NCBI GenBank assembly: GCA_963823515.1
Contig: CAWGMB010000014.1
Coordinates: 124,001-188,000 of the forward strand
DNA from: Miltoncostaea sp963823515
Lineage (GTDB): Bacteria > Actinomycetota > Thermoleophilia > Miltoncostaeales > Miltoncostaeaceae
Reading direction: 5' to 3'
Length of the DNA: 64,000 bases
In this document: piece after piece, positions 24,760 through 32,155 of the stretch
Numbering within the stretch: the stretch's first letter is position 1
Layout of the letters: each line of letters starts with the position of its first letter
Notes under the pieces: model-generated
Told to the model about the DNA's origin: nothing
Database searches by the model: none
What the model saw: the letters and a program-made list of their open reading frames with translations, nothing else
Program-made: the position numbers and the translations under genes

Positions 24760-26882
24760 CACCGGCGGCGCGCTCCCGCGGCCCGACGGGCCGACTTGCG
24801 CGGGACCGGGGCGGCGCCCGTGCGCCGGGGCCGGTCCGGCCCGGCGACGCCGGGCGGCGCGGGTCCCTCGCCGGCCTCGTTGCGCTCCAGCTGCTCGCGC
24901 CGCAGATCGGCGATCTCGTCGCGCAGGCGGGCCGCCAGCTCGAAGCGCAGATCCTCGGCCGCGACGAACATCTCCTGCTCGCGCTCGATGATCATGCGGT
25001 CCAGCTCCACGGCGTCGACGTCGGCGAGGGCGTCCACCTCGCCGCGCCGCGGGCGCCGCGGGGCCGAGGCCTCGTCGGTCAGGCCGAGCAACGCGACGAT
25101 GTCGCTGACCCCCTTCACGATCGACGCCGGCACGATGCCGTGCTCGGTGTTGTGGGCGATCTGGATCTCGCGGCGCCGGTTGGTCTCGCCGATCGCGGTG
25201 CGCATGGACTCGGTCTCGCGGTCCGCGTACATCACCACCCGGCCGTCGCTGTTGCGGGCGGCGCGCCCGATGGTCTGGATCAGGGAGGTCGTGCCGCGCA
25301 GGAAGCCCTCCTTGTCGGCGTCGAGGATCGCGACGAGGGTCACCTCGGGCAGGTCGAGCCCCTCGCGCAGGAGGTTGACCCCGACCAGCACGTCGAACTC
25401 GCCCAGCCGCAGGGCGCGCACGATCCGGATTCGCTCCAGGGTGTCGATCTCGGAGTGCAGGTAGCGCGCGCGGATCCCGGCCTCGGTGAGGTATTCGGTC
25501 AGGTCCTCGGCCATCTTCTTGGTGAGCGTCGTGACCAGGGCCCGCTCGCCGCGGTCGGCACGGTCGCGGATCTCCCCGAGGAGGTCGTCGATCTGGTTCT
25601 TCGTCGGACGGACGTCCACCTCGGGGTCGACGAGACCGGTCGGGCGGATGATCTGCTCCACCACATTCTCGGACGAGCGTCGCTCGAAGTCGCCCGGGGT
25701 GGCGGAGACGAAGATCAGCTGACCGACCCGCTCGAGGAACTCCGGCAGCTGGAGCGGGCGGTTGTCGAGGGCCGAGGGGAGGCGGAATCCGGCGTCGATC
25801 AGCGCCATCTTGCGCGAGCGGTCGCCCTCGTACATCCCGCGCAGCTGCCCCATCGTGTTGTGCGACTCGTCGATGAAGCACAGGAAGTCGTCGGGGAAGA
25901 AGTCGAGCAGGGTGTGCGGCGGCTCGCCGGGCGCACGGCCGTCGAGGATGCGCGAGTAGTTCTCGATGCCCGAGCAGAAGCCCAGCTCGCGGATCATCTC
26001 CATGTCGTACTCGGTGCGCTGGCGCAGGCGGTGGGCCTCGACCAGCTTGCCCGCCGCCTCGAAGCCGCGCAGCTGCTCCTCGAGCTCCGCGCGGATGTCG
26101 CGGATCGCCCGGTCGATCGTCTCCGGCGGGGTGATGTAGTGCGTCGCGGGATAGATCGCCAGGTGCTGGAGCTCGGCGTAGACCTCGCCGGTGAGCGGGT
26201 CGTACTCGGTGATGCTCTCCACCTCGTCGCCGAACATCGAGATGCGGTACGCCGTCTCGGCGTCGGCGGGCTGCACCTCCAGCGTGTCGCCGCGCACGCG
26301 GAAGCGGCCGCGCTCGAGGGCGGTGTCGTTGCGCTGGTACTGGGTCTCGACCAGCCGGCGGAAGATCCTCTCGCGCGGGTGCTCCTCGCCCACCGTCAGC
26401 ACGATCACCCGGTCGCGGTAGATCTCCGGAGAGCCGACGCCGTAGATGCAGCTGACCGACGCGACGATGACGACGTCCCGGCGCGCCAGCAGGGCCGCCG
26501 TCGCCGAGTGGCGCAGGCGGTCGATCTCGTCGTTGATCGACGAGTCCTTCTCGATGTACGTGTCCGTGGCCGCGATGTACGCCTCGGGCTGGTAGTAGTC
26601 GTAGTAGCTCACGAAGTACTCGACCGCCGCGTCGGGCAGCAACTCGCGGAACTCGTTGCAGAGCTGGGCGGCCAGCGTCTTGTTGTGAGCGATCACCAGC
26701 GCCGGGCGGGCGGCCTGGGCGAGGACCTGCGCCATCGTGAAGGTCTTGCCCGAGCCCGTGACCCCGAGGAGCGTCTGGAAGCGGTCGCCCCGGTCGAGGC
26801 CCGCCGAGAGCTCGGCGATCGCCTGGGGCTGGTCGCCGGTGGGCTGGTAGGCGTCGGTCAGCTGGAAGGGCGTGATCGCCAT
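24759..26882 (-). CDS. uvrB: Excinuclease ABC subunit B
   Basis: A 707-residue DNA-damage-verifying helicase of the UvrABC system. Motifs in order are PTGDQPQAIAEL and GVTGSGKTFTMAQ (Walker A). The beta-hairpin region SYYDYYQPEAYIAATDTYIE comes next, then CFIDESHNTMGQ (DEAD-like box) and the helicase motifs TTLTKKMAEDLTEYL and QTIGRAARN. The C-terminal UVR domain has ELAARLRDEIADLRREQLE, which binds UvrC. The start MAITPFQ at 26882 has TACTCT 6 nt upstream. It overlaps the 90-aa small gene by one base. Confidence 0.98.
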   Translation of the reverse strand: MAITPFQLTDAYQPTGDQPQAIAELSAGLDRGDRFQTLLGVTGSGKTFTMAQVLAQAARPALVIAHNKTLAAQLCNEFRELLPDAAVEYFVSYYDYYQPEAYIAATDTYIEKDSSINDEIDRLRHSATAALLARRDVVIVASVSCIYGVGSPEIYRDRVIVLTVGEEHPRERIFRRLVETQYQRNDTALERGRFRVRGDTLEVQPADAETAYRISMFGDEVESITEYDPLTGEVYAELQHLAIYPATHYITPPETIDRAIRDIRAELEEQLRGFEAAGKLVEAHRLRQRTEYDMEMIRELGFCSGIENYSRILDGRAPGEPPHTLLDFFPDDFLCFIDESHNTMGQLRGMYEGDRSRKMALIDAGFRLPSALDNRPLQLPEFLERVGQLIFVSATPGDFERRSSENVVEQIIRPTGLVDPEVDVRPTKNQIDDLLGEIRDRADRGERALVTTLTKKMAEDLTEYLTEAGIRARYLHSEIDTLERIRIVRALRLGEFDVLVGVNLLREGLDLPEVTLVAILDADKEGFLRGTTSLIQTIGRAARNSDGRVVMYADRETESMRTAIGETNRRREIQIAHNTEHGIVPASIVKGVSDIVALLGLTDEASAPRRPRRGEVDALADVDAVELDRMIIEREQEMFVAAEDLRFELAARLRDEIADLRREQLERNEAGEGPAPPGVAGPDRPRRTGAAPVPRKSARRAAGARRR

Positions 26883-26888
26883 CGGGCA

Positions 26889-26894
26889 AGAGTA
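26889..26894 (-). promoter_or_regulatory. -10 box of uvrB
   Basis: TACTCT lies 6 nt before the ATG, giving a leaderless transcript as at uvrA. I see no LexA box here. Confidence 0.5.
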
Positions 26895-27003
26895 GCGCCG
26901 CACCCGGGCGTCCCGTACCCCGACGGCCGGGCCAACTCGGGGTACCCGTTCTTCGGCGTTGGGGCCAAGGTGGGCACCCCGGGCCGGGCCCTATCTTCCA
27001 CGT

Positions 27004-27112
27004 CGTGAGGTGAGGGCAACACGGGAGACGCCCTCACGTCACGGAGGGCCCCGAGACCGGGACTCGGGGCCTCGCACCTCAGCCGGCGGCGCCGTTCCAG
27101 GCGCCGCCGGCT
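27004..27112 (+). ncRNA. Candidate structured RNA: three hairpins in tandem
   Basis: Three inverted repeats follow each other. The first is CGTGAGGTGAGGGC (27004) with GCCCTCACGTCACG (27030), 14 bp with one mismatch. The second is GAGGGCCCCGAG with CTCGGGGCCTC (27044-27074), with one bulged G. The third is AGCCGGCGGCGCC with GGCGCCGCCGGCT (27081-27112), a perfect 13-bp stem with a 6-nt loop. No protein frame fits. The last stem could be a terminator, making 27004-27112 a short RNA, or the whole could be the leader of the glyoxalase gene at 27196. It matches no RNA family I know. The strand is assumed from the neighbour. Confidence 0.4.
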
Positions 27113-27195
27113 GCCCCCAATTCCGGGGTGCGGGCTGCGGACCGCCCCGCGGCGCTAGGGTCCGGCGAGTCGCACGACCCGACTCCGGAGGCCGC

Positions 27196-27585
27196 ATGCC
27201 CATCGAGCTCATCCACACCATGATCCGAGTGCTCGACGAGGAGCGCTCGATGGACTTCTACAAGGCCCTCGGCTTCGAGGATCGCGGACGCAAGCGGGTC
27301 GGCAACGACACCGCCACGATCATCTTCATGGGCCTTCCCGGCGATGGCGACCGCTTGGAGCTCACGGTCAACGACGGGCGCACCGAGCCCTACGAGCAGG
27401 GCGAGGCCTACGGCCACATCGCCCTGACGCTCGCCGACATGGACGCCGAGCTGGCGGCCCTGGCGGAGAAGGGGATCCACCCCGAGAGGGAGCCCTACTC
27501 GGCATACCCGGGCGGATCGCGGATCTGCTTCATCCGCGATCCCGACGGCTACCGGATCGAGCTGATCGAGCGTGGCCTCCGCTAG
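27196..27585 (+). CDS. Glyoxalase I / vicinal oxygen chelate family protein
   Basis: A 129-residue VOC-fold protein close to lactoylglutathione lyase. It has IHTMIRVLDEERSMDFYKAL, GFEDRGRKR, LELTVNDG with a metal-ligand-type Glu, YGHIALTLADMDAEL (His ligand) and the ending RDPDGYRIELIE (Glu ligand). This set of metal ligands matches glyoxalase I proper, which isomerises hemithioacetals of methylglyoxal. The thiol cofactor in this organism is unknown. A Shine-Dalgarno (GGAGG) precedes the ATG by 5 nt, and TAGGGT about 35 nt upstream could be the -10 box. Confidence 0.88.
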   Translation: MPIELIHTMIRVLDEERSMDFYKALGFEDRGRKRVGNDTATIIFMGLPGDGDRLELTVNDGRTEPYEQGEAYGHIALTLADMDAELAALAEKGIHPEREPYSAYPGGSRICFIRDPDGYRIELIERGLR

Positions 27586-27665
27586 CGCCCCGAGTCAGGA
27601 ATCGCGTGGCAGTGCGAGCTTCCGGCTCAGAACGCTAGAGGCGGTCCCGAGAGGGACGCCCTCCG

Positions 27666-28376
27666 TCACCCGCCGGTGGTCGATGCCCTCTCGCGGGACA
27701 TCGTGAACAGCCGGTCGCCGTAGGCGCGGCGGTAGATGGGGACGGCGTCGAGCACCCGCACGACGAAGCCGCGCGTCTCGCTGAAGGGGATGTCCTCGGG
27801 GATCTCCAGAGCCTGTCCGTTGCGCGCGGCGCGGTCCAGCCACCCGGTGAGGTTGGTCTCGCCCCCGTTGTAGGCGGCCAGGGCGAGCGGGACCGTGCCG
27901 TAGCTGTCGATCAGATAACGCAGGTAGCGCGAGCCGTAGGCGATGTTGACGTCGGGGTCCTCCAGGCGCTCCGGCGACGGGCTCGGGCGGTCCGGGCCGT
28001 CCGCGACGAAGCGCGCGGTCTCGGGCAGCAGCTGCATCAGCCCGACCGCCCCCGCGCTCGAGCGCGAGTCGGGCACGAAGCCGCTCTCGGTGTTGATGAC
28101 CGCCGCCACCAGGGCGGGGTCGAGGTCGTAGCGCGCCGCCTCCGAGCGGATCGCGTCCTCGTACTCGAGCGGGTACCAGAGGCGGGCGTACCACGAGGGC
28201 ATCGTGCGGTGCACCTGCAGCCAGGCGCCTCCGAGGAGCGCGACCAGGGCGGCGAACGCCAGCAGGCGGACGACCCGCCTGCCGCGGCGGGCACGGCCGC
28301 GCGGCGTGGGCGCCGAGGCCGCGGGGGGCGGGGGCTCCGCGACCGCGGCCGGACCGCGCGGACGGTCGTCACTCAT
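27666..28376 (-). CDS. Membrane-anchored lytic transglycosylase (SLT domain)
   Basis: A 236-residue peptidoglycan-cleaving enzyme. A Pro/Arg-rich cytoplasmic N-terminus is followed by one membrane segment (about residues 37-55, VVRLLAFAALVALLGGAWL). The SLT domain has the catalytic Glu in AAVINTESGF, then SAGAVGLMQLLPETA, DPDVNIAYGSRYLRYL and ALAAYNGGETNL, all conserved in family 1 lytic transglycosylases. It acts outside the membrane in wall remodelling. The ATG at 28376 overlaps the coaE 3' end by 8 nt, so the two are co-transcribed. Confidence 0.92.
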   Translation of the reverse strand: MSDDRPRGPAAVAEPPPPAASAPTPRGRARRGRRVVRLLAFAALVALLGGAWLQVHRTMPSWYARLWYPLEYEDAIRSEAARYDLDPALVAAVINTESGFVPDSRSSAGAVGLMQLLPETARFVADGPDRPSPSPERLEDPDVNIAYGSRYLRYLIDSYGTVPLALAAYNGGETNLTGWLDRAARNGQALEIPEDIPFSETRGFVVRVLDAVPIYRRAYGDRLFTMSRERASTTGG

Positions 28377-28974
28377 CGCGGGAGGTCCGACATGGCTCTC
28401 CAGCGTACTCCGCATAGCGGCCGGCGATCCACGCGCGCAGCTCCCGGATGCCCTCGTCGTTGACGTAGGCGCGGTCCGCCCGGGCCACCTTCTCGGCCTC
28501 GGGCGTCTGACGCGCGCTGCGCTGGTCGAAGTCCTGCCCGCGCGCGGCCACCCGCGCGCGCCGCACCTCGTCAGAGGCCGTCACCACGATCACCGCGTCG
28601 AACTCGTCCTCGATACCGGCCTCGAAGAGCACGGGCACCTCGCAGACGAGCAGCGCGGGCGGCGGCACGGCGGCGGCCTGCTCGGCGATCCATTCGCGCC
28701 TGCGCTCCCCCACACGGCCGTGCACGAGCCGCTCCAGGAACGCGAGCCCGCCCTCCTCGGCGAAGGCCCGCGGGCCGAGCAGCGCGCGGTCGATCGCCCC
28801 GGTCGCATCGAGCACGCCATCGCCGAAGCGCTCGCGCACGAGCGCGACCACGTCGGGCCGGGCGTAGATCAGATGGACGACCTCGTCGCTCGAGAGCGTC
28901 GCGGCGCCACAGCGGGCGAAGGCCGCCAGCGCCTCCGACTTGCCGGCGCCGATGCCTCCGGTGAGACCGAGGCA
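28369..28974 (-). CDS. coaE: Dephospho-CoA kinase, start codon not identified
   Basis: Last step of CoA synthesis. The P-loop LGLTGGIGAGKSEALAAF is at the very N-terminus. LSSDEVVHLIYA (substrate Asp), the lid region, LLVCEVPVLFEAGIEDEFDAVIVV and RQTPEAEKVARADRAYVNDEG follow, all typical of CoaE. About 200 codons. No ATG, GTG or TTG occurs in frame between the rpsA stop and the P-loop. The only upstream sequence is the 14-bp terminator hairpin, so the 5' boundary given here is the end of that hairpin. Either an unusual start codon is used or a base is wrong. The pantothenate operon elsewhere in the window supplies the same pathway. Confidence 0.88.
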   Translation of the reverse strand, partial: CLGLTGGIGAGKSEALAAFARCGAATLSSDEVVHLIYARPDVVALVRERFGDGVLDATGAIDRALLGPRAFAEEGGLAFLERLVHGRVGERRREWIAEQAAAVPPPALLVCEVPVLFEAGIEDEFDAVIVVTASDEVRRARVAARGQDFDQRSARQTPEAEKVARADRAYVNDEGIRELRAWIAGRYAEYAGEPCRTSRDE

Positions 28975-29002
28975 GGGGGGCGCCGGACGGCGCCCCCCTG
29001 CC
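28971..29002 (-). terminator. Strong hairpin behind rpsA
   Basis: GGCAGGGGGGCGCC and GGCGCCCCCCTGCC form a perfect 14-bp stem with a 4-nt loop, 3 nt past the rpsA stop. It abuts the coaE coding start, so it may reduce rather than abolish read-through into coaE, or sequester the coaE start. Confidence 0.75.
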
Positions 29003-29005
29003 GGG

Positions 29006-30547
29006 TCAGGCCTCGGCGGAGTCGTCGTCTCCGGGAGCCTCGTCCGCCTCGGGGGCGGCCTCGGCGACCGGCTCGTCCGCCTCGGGGGCGGCCTCGGCGA
29101 CCGGCTCGTCCGCCTCGGAGGCCTCCTCGGCGACGGGCGCCTCCTCCGTCTCCAGGGCCGCCTCGGCGACCGGCTCGTCGACCTCGGGCGCCTCGGCGAC
29201 GGCGTCGTCGGGCTCCTCGGCCTCCTCATCCTCGGCGGGCAGGTACGCCTGTCCCTCCGGGATGTAGTCACCCCCGATGTTCGCCTCGGCGTCCGCCACC
29301 GCGGCCGCGCGGATGTCGTCGGGCAGGTGGTGCTGGATCTCGTCGCTGTCGGCCACGCGCTTGAGGCTCAGCGACAGGCGGCGCCGGTCGGCGTCGATCT
29401 CGATCACCCGGACCGCCAGCAGGTCGCCCTGATTGACGACCTCGCGCGGGTTCTCCACGTGGTGGGCGGCGAGCTCGGAGATGTGGACCAGGCCCTCCAC
29501 GCCGGCGTGGATCTCGACGAACGCGCCGAAGGTGACGACCTTGGTCACGCGACCCTCGACCACGTCGTTGACCTGGTAGCTCTCGATGACGCTCTGCCAC
29601 GGGTCGGCCTGGGTCTGCTTGAGGCCCAGGGAGATCCGCTGGCGGTCGCGGTCGATGTCGAGCACCTTCACGTTGACCTTCTCCCCGATGGTCAGGACCT
29701 CGGAGGGGTGGTTGACGTGGCTCCACGAGAGCTCGGAGATGTGGATCAGGCCGTCGATCCCGTCGAGGTCCACGAACGCGCCGAATTCGACGATGTTGGA
29801 GATGACGCCCTCCACCACCTGGCCGGGCTGCAGATCGTCGAGGATCTTCTGGCGCACCTCGCGCCGCTCGTCCTCGAGCACCGCGCGCCGCGAGAGCACG
29901 ACGTTGTTCCGGTTCCGGTTGAGCTCGATGACCTTGCACTCGAGCTTGCGGCCGAGGAACTCGTCGAGGTCCTGCACGCGGCGGATGTCGACCAGCGAGG
30001 CAGGCAGGAAGCCGCGCACCCCGAGGTCGAGGATCAGGCCGCCCTTGACGACCTCGATGACCGTGCCCTCCACGTGCTCGCCGGCGGCGGCGGCGGCCTC
30101 GATGCGCTTCCATGCCTTCTCGAAGCGGGCGCGCTTCTTGGAGAGGATCAGACGGCCGTCCGGGTCCTCCTTCTGCATCACCAGCGCGTCGACCCACTCG
30201 CCCAGCTGGACCTCGTCCTCGGGCTTGACGCTCTTGCGGATCGAGAGCTCGGGGAGCGGGATGACGCCTTCGCTCTTGTAGCCGATGTCGACGAGGACCT
30301 CGTCCTTGTCGATGCGGACCACCCTCCCGCTGACGACATCCCCCTCGGAGAAGAGCGGGAGCGTCCCGTCGTAGTTCGGCACCATCTCTCCGTCGACCTC
30401 GATGTACTCGGGGCCGTCGAGGGTGCGGACGGGGGTGTCGAAGTCGAGATCGATCACGGGTGCGTCAAGGTCGATCTCGGCCACGGGAGCGGCGGGCGGG
30501 GGGGCCTCGGCGTCGGGCGTGGCGAGGTCGGGCTGGTCAGTCGTCAT
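29006..30547 (-). CDS. rpsA: 30S ribosomal protein S1
   Basis: A 513-residue mRNA-binding ribosomal protein. Four S1 (OB-fold) repeats occupy about residues 50-385; clear cores are GVIPLPELS, GFLPASLVD, GAFVDLDGIDGLIHISELSW and GAFVEIHAGVEGLVHISELA. This four-domain form is usual in actinobacteria. The C-terminal 80 residues are an acidic tail of Glu/Ala/Pro repeats (EADEPVAEAAP twice, then degenerate copies). The start MTTDQPDLATPDAE at 30547 is favoured over the upstream GTG. A TATACT -10 box about 70 nt upstream implies a leader with GAGGA-like pairing. Confidence 0.97.
   Translation of the reverse strand: MTTDQPDLATPDAEAPPPAAPVAEIDLDAPVIDLDFDTPVRTLDGPEYIEVDGEMVPNYDGTLPLFSEGDVVSGRVVRIDKDEVLVDIGYKSEGVIPLPELSIRKSVKPEDEVQLGEWVDALVMQKEDPDGRLILSKKRARFEKAWKRIEAAAAAGEHVEGTVIEVVKGGLILDLGVRGFLPASLVDIRRVQDLDEFLGRKLECKVIELNRNRNNVVLSRRAVLEDERREVRQKILDDLQPGQVVEGVISNIVEFGAFVDLDGIDGLIHISELSWSHVNHPSEVLTIGEKVNVKVLDIDRDRQRISLGLKQTQADPWQSVIESYQVNDVVEGRVTKVVTFGAFVEIHAGVEGLVHISELAAHHVENPREVVNQGDLLAVRVIEIDADRRRLSLSLKRVADSDEIQHHLPDDIRAAAVADAEANIGGDYIPEGQAYLPAEDEEAEEPDDAVAEAPEVDEPVAEAALETEEAPVAEEASEADEPVAEAAPEADEPVAEAAPEADEAPGDDDSAEA
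29041..29134. repeat. 33-bp tandem repeats in the rpsA tail
   Basis: Two identical 33-bp units (29041-29073 and 29074-29106) and a degenerate third encode the 11-residue unit EADEPVAEAAP. The in-frame period shows expansion inside a tolerant tail. Confidence 0.85.
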
Positions 30548-30619
30548 TAGGTGGATTGTCCTCGTAGCGGAAATGGTTCCGGGCACGGACCGGGGTTCCG
30601 GCGGTGCCGGGGGCGCTGG

Positions 30620-30625
30620 AGTATA
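30620..30625 (-). promoter_or_regulatory. -10 box of rpsA
   Basis: TATACT, the best -10 match in the 200 nt upstream of rpsA, lies 72 nt before the ATG. The -35 region is not clear. Confidence 0.5.
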
Positions 30626-30690
30626 GACCCATGGCCCGGCGCCCTGCGAGCGCCGGGACGCCGCGGCTCGGGGTACGGAACCGCCGGAAA

Positions 30691-30765
30691 CTCAGCCTGA
30701 ATCCGTCGTAGTTGGTGGATGCGCGGGACGAAAGCGCCCCGCGAGATCGACGGATTCAGGCTCAG
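30691..30765 (-). repeat. Nested inverted repeat between the DUF4395 gene and rpsA
   Basis: The outer arms CTCAGCCTGAATCCGTCG (30691-30708) and CGACGGATTCAGGCTCAG (30748-30765) match at 17 of 18 positions. Inside is a second stem CGCGGGACG / CGCCCCGCG (one mismatch) with an AAAG loop at 30722-30743. The stop codon of the DUF4395 gene lies within the right arm. It may be a long terminator or a small palindromic repeat element. Confidence 0.7.
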
Positions 30766-31457
30766 AGGGCGGCGAGCACCTGGTCGAACTCGGGGGATCC
30801 GAGGCGTCCGGCTCGCGCGACGCGCAGGCGGCCGTCGTGGCCGACGACCATGGCGGCGGGGACGCTGCGCACCGGCAGGGCCGCGGCGCGGGGGTGCTCG
30901 GCCAGGCTGACCCGCACGACCTCGCGGTCACCGGCGGCGCTCTCCAGCGCCCGGGCGACGGGCTCGCAGCGGGCGCAGCCCGGTGCGGTGAGGACCACGA
31001 GCCAGGGGCCGGCGCCGGTCAGGCCCAGGTCGCCCCGCACGTCGCCCTCGCCGCCGCGCTGCCTGGCGAGCAGCAGGCGGTACACCTCGCAGCCGATGCA
31101 GAAGCCGGAGATGGCCGACACGAGGGCCAGCGCCGCGACCATCCCGACGACGATCCAGCCCGCCAGGTCGAGGCCGAGAGCGAGCAGCACCAGGCCGAGA
31201 CCCATGAAGACGGCGGCCAGCATCTGCGAGAAGCGGATCGGCGCGGCCGGCTCCAGCTCGCCCGGAGGCGGGGCGATACGGCGGAAGACCCACGCCACCG
31301 GCGACCACCGGGGGCCCGCCAGGGCGAGCAGCACGAGCACGAGCGCGACCACGACGGCCGCGGGCGCCTGGAAGGCGATCGCCTCCAGGCAGAGCGCGCC
31401 CGTCACGGCCTGCGCGAAGCGCGGCGCGAGCGGATGGACTGCAGATAAAGACGGCAT
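30762..31457 (-). CDS. DUF4395 membrane protein with thioredoxin-like C-terminus
   Basis: A 231-residue protein. Residues 1-130 are a DUF4395 region with about four membrane helices (HPLAPRFAQAVTGALCLEAI, MLAAVFMGLGLVLLALGLDL) and the conserved GFCIGCEVYRLL with a Cys pair. Residues 145-231 look like a thioredoxin fold with the CxxC motif TAPGCARCEPVARAL and a cis-Pro-type VRSVPAAMVV. It is probably a membrane thiol-disulfide redox protein; partners are unknown. The ATG at 31457 has GAGGGA directly before it and TATCAT 7 nt upstream. The stop is inside an inverted repeat. Confidence 0.82.
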   Translation of the reverse strand: MPSLSAVHPLAPRFAQAVTGALCLEAIAFQAPAAVVVALVLVLLALAGPRWSPVAWVFRRIAPPPGELEPAAPIRFSQMLAAVFMGLGLVLLALGLDLAGWIVVGMVAALALVSAISGFCIGCEVYRLLLARQRGGEGDVRGDLGLTGAGPWLVVLTAPGCARCEPVARALESAAGDREVVRVSLAEHPRAAALPVRSVPAAMVVGHDGRLRVARAGRLGSPEFDQVLAAL

Positions 31458-31464
31458 TCCCTCA

Positions 31465-31470
31465 ATGATA
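31465..31470 (-). promoter_or_regulatory. -10 box of the DUF4395-thioredoxin gene
   Basis: TATCAT lies 7 nt before the ATG in a locally AT-rich patch (TGATAA on the plus strand), giving a near-leaderless transcript. Confidence 0.45.
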
Positions 31471-31544
31471 ACCGACTTTACGTCGGCGCGTCGGCTCAGG
31501 CGGCTCTCTTCGCCTGCTCGCCGCCGCCCCGGGGCACCCCGCGC

Positions 31545-32126
31545 TCAGCGCGGAGCGGCCCCTCCGGGAGGGTTCACATCCCGCACCACCACGCGCGCGC
31601 CGGCGGCGCGCGCCCGCTCGGCCAGGGCGTCGAGGGCGGCCTCCTCGATCCCCCTCCCGCGCGCGCTGCGGCCGAGCCAGATGCCCACCCCGAGGACCCC
31701 GGCCTCCTCGCGCGCCGCGATCCGCCCGGCGCCCACGGCGCGCCCCTCGACGAGCACCGCGACCACCTCCTCGCGAGCGGGGCCCCCGAGCCCGTCGCGC
31801 CGCGTGCGGTGATGCGCGACGAAGGCCTCCCGGCGTGAGGCGATCCAGCCGTGCGGCCCGTCCACCGCGGGCATCACCTCCTCGGGCGCCGCGTTCGACA
31901 CGGCAAGGGTCAGGAGCTCGTCGACGAGGTCGTCGTCGAGCTCCCGCAGTGCGATTCCGCGGAGCAGGTCGTGGGCGGCCCGCCGGCCGGGGTCGGCGAG
32001 CGTGCGATGTGCGGCGCCCAGGCGGGCCAGCTGCCGGGGGGCGTCGTCGGCGTCGCTGCGCAGGACCATCTCCCGCAGCACGGTGAACGCCGCCTCGATC
32101 ACCTGCGGACACGCCTCGGGATCCAC
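31545..32126 (-). CDS. J-domain-like helix pair joined to a GNAT-like domain
   Basis: From the GTG at 32126, about 193 residues. The first 65 resemble a DnaJ J-domain: DPEACPQVIEAAFTVLREMV, then ARLGAAHRTLADPGRRAAHDLL. The in-frame residues just upstream (DDPYRILQV) complete the usual J-domain start, but no standard start codon lies before them, and the His-Pro-Asp motif is missing. Residues about 115-193 look like a GNAT core (VAVLVEGRAVGAGRI, GIWLGRSARGRGIEEAALDAL) that ends without the final motif. A frameshift near the end cannot be excluded. It directly follows polA. The function is unknown. Confidence 0.6.
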   Translation of the reverse strand: MDPEACPQVIEAAFTVLREMVLRSDADDAPRQLARLGAAHRTLADPGRRAAHDLLRGIALRELDDDLVDELLTLAVSNAAPEEVMPAVDGPHGWIASRREAFVAHHRTRRDGLGGPAREEVVAVLVEGRAVGAGRIAAREEAGVLGVGIWLGRSARGRGIEEAALDALAERARAAGARVVVRDVNPPGGAAPR

Positions 32127-32155
32127 CTGGAGGATCCGGTACGGGTCGTCGGCGG

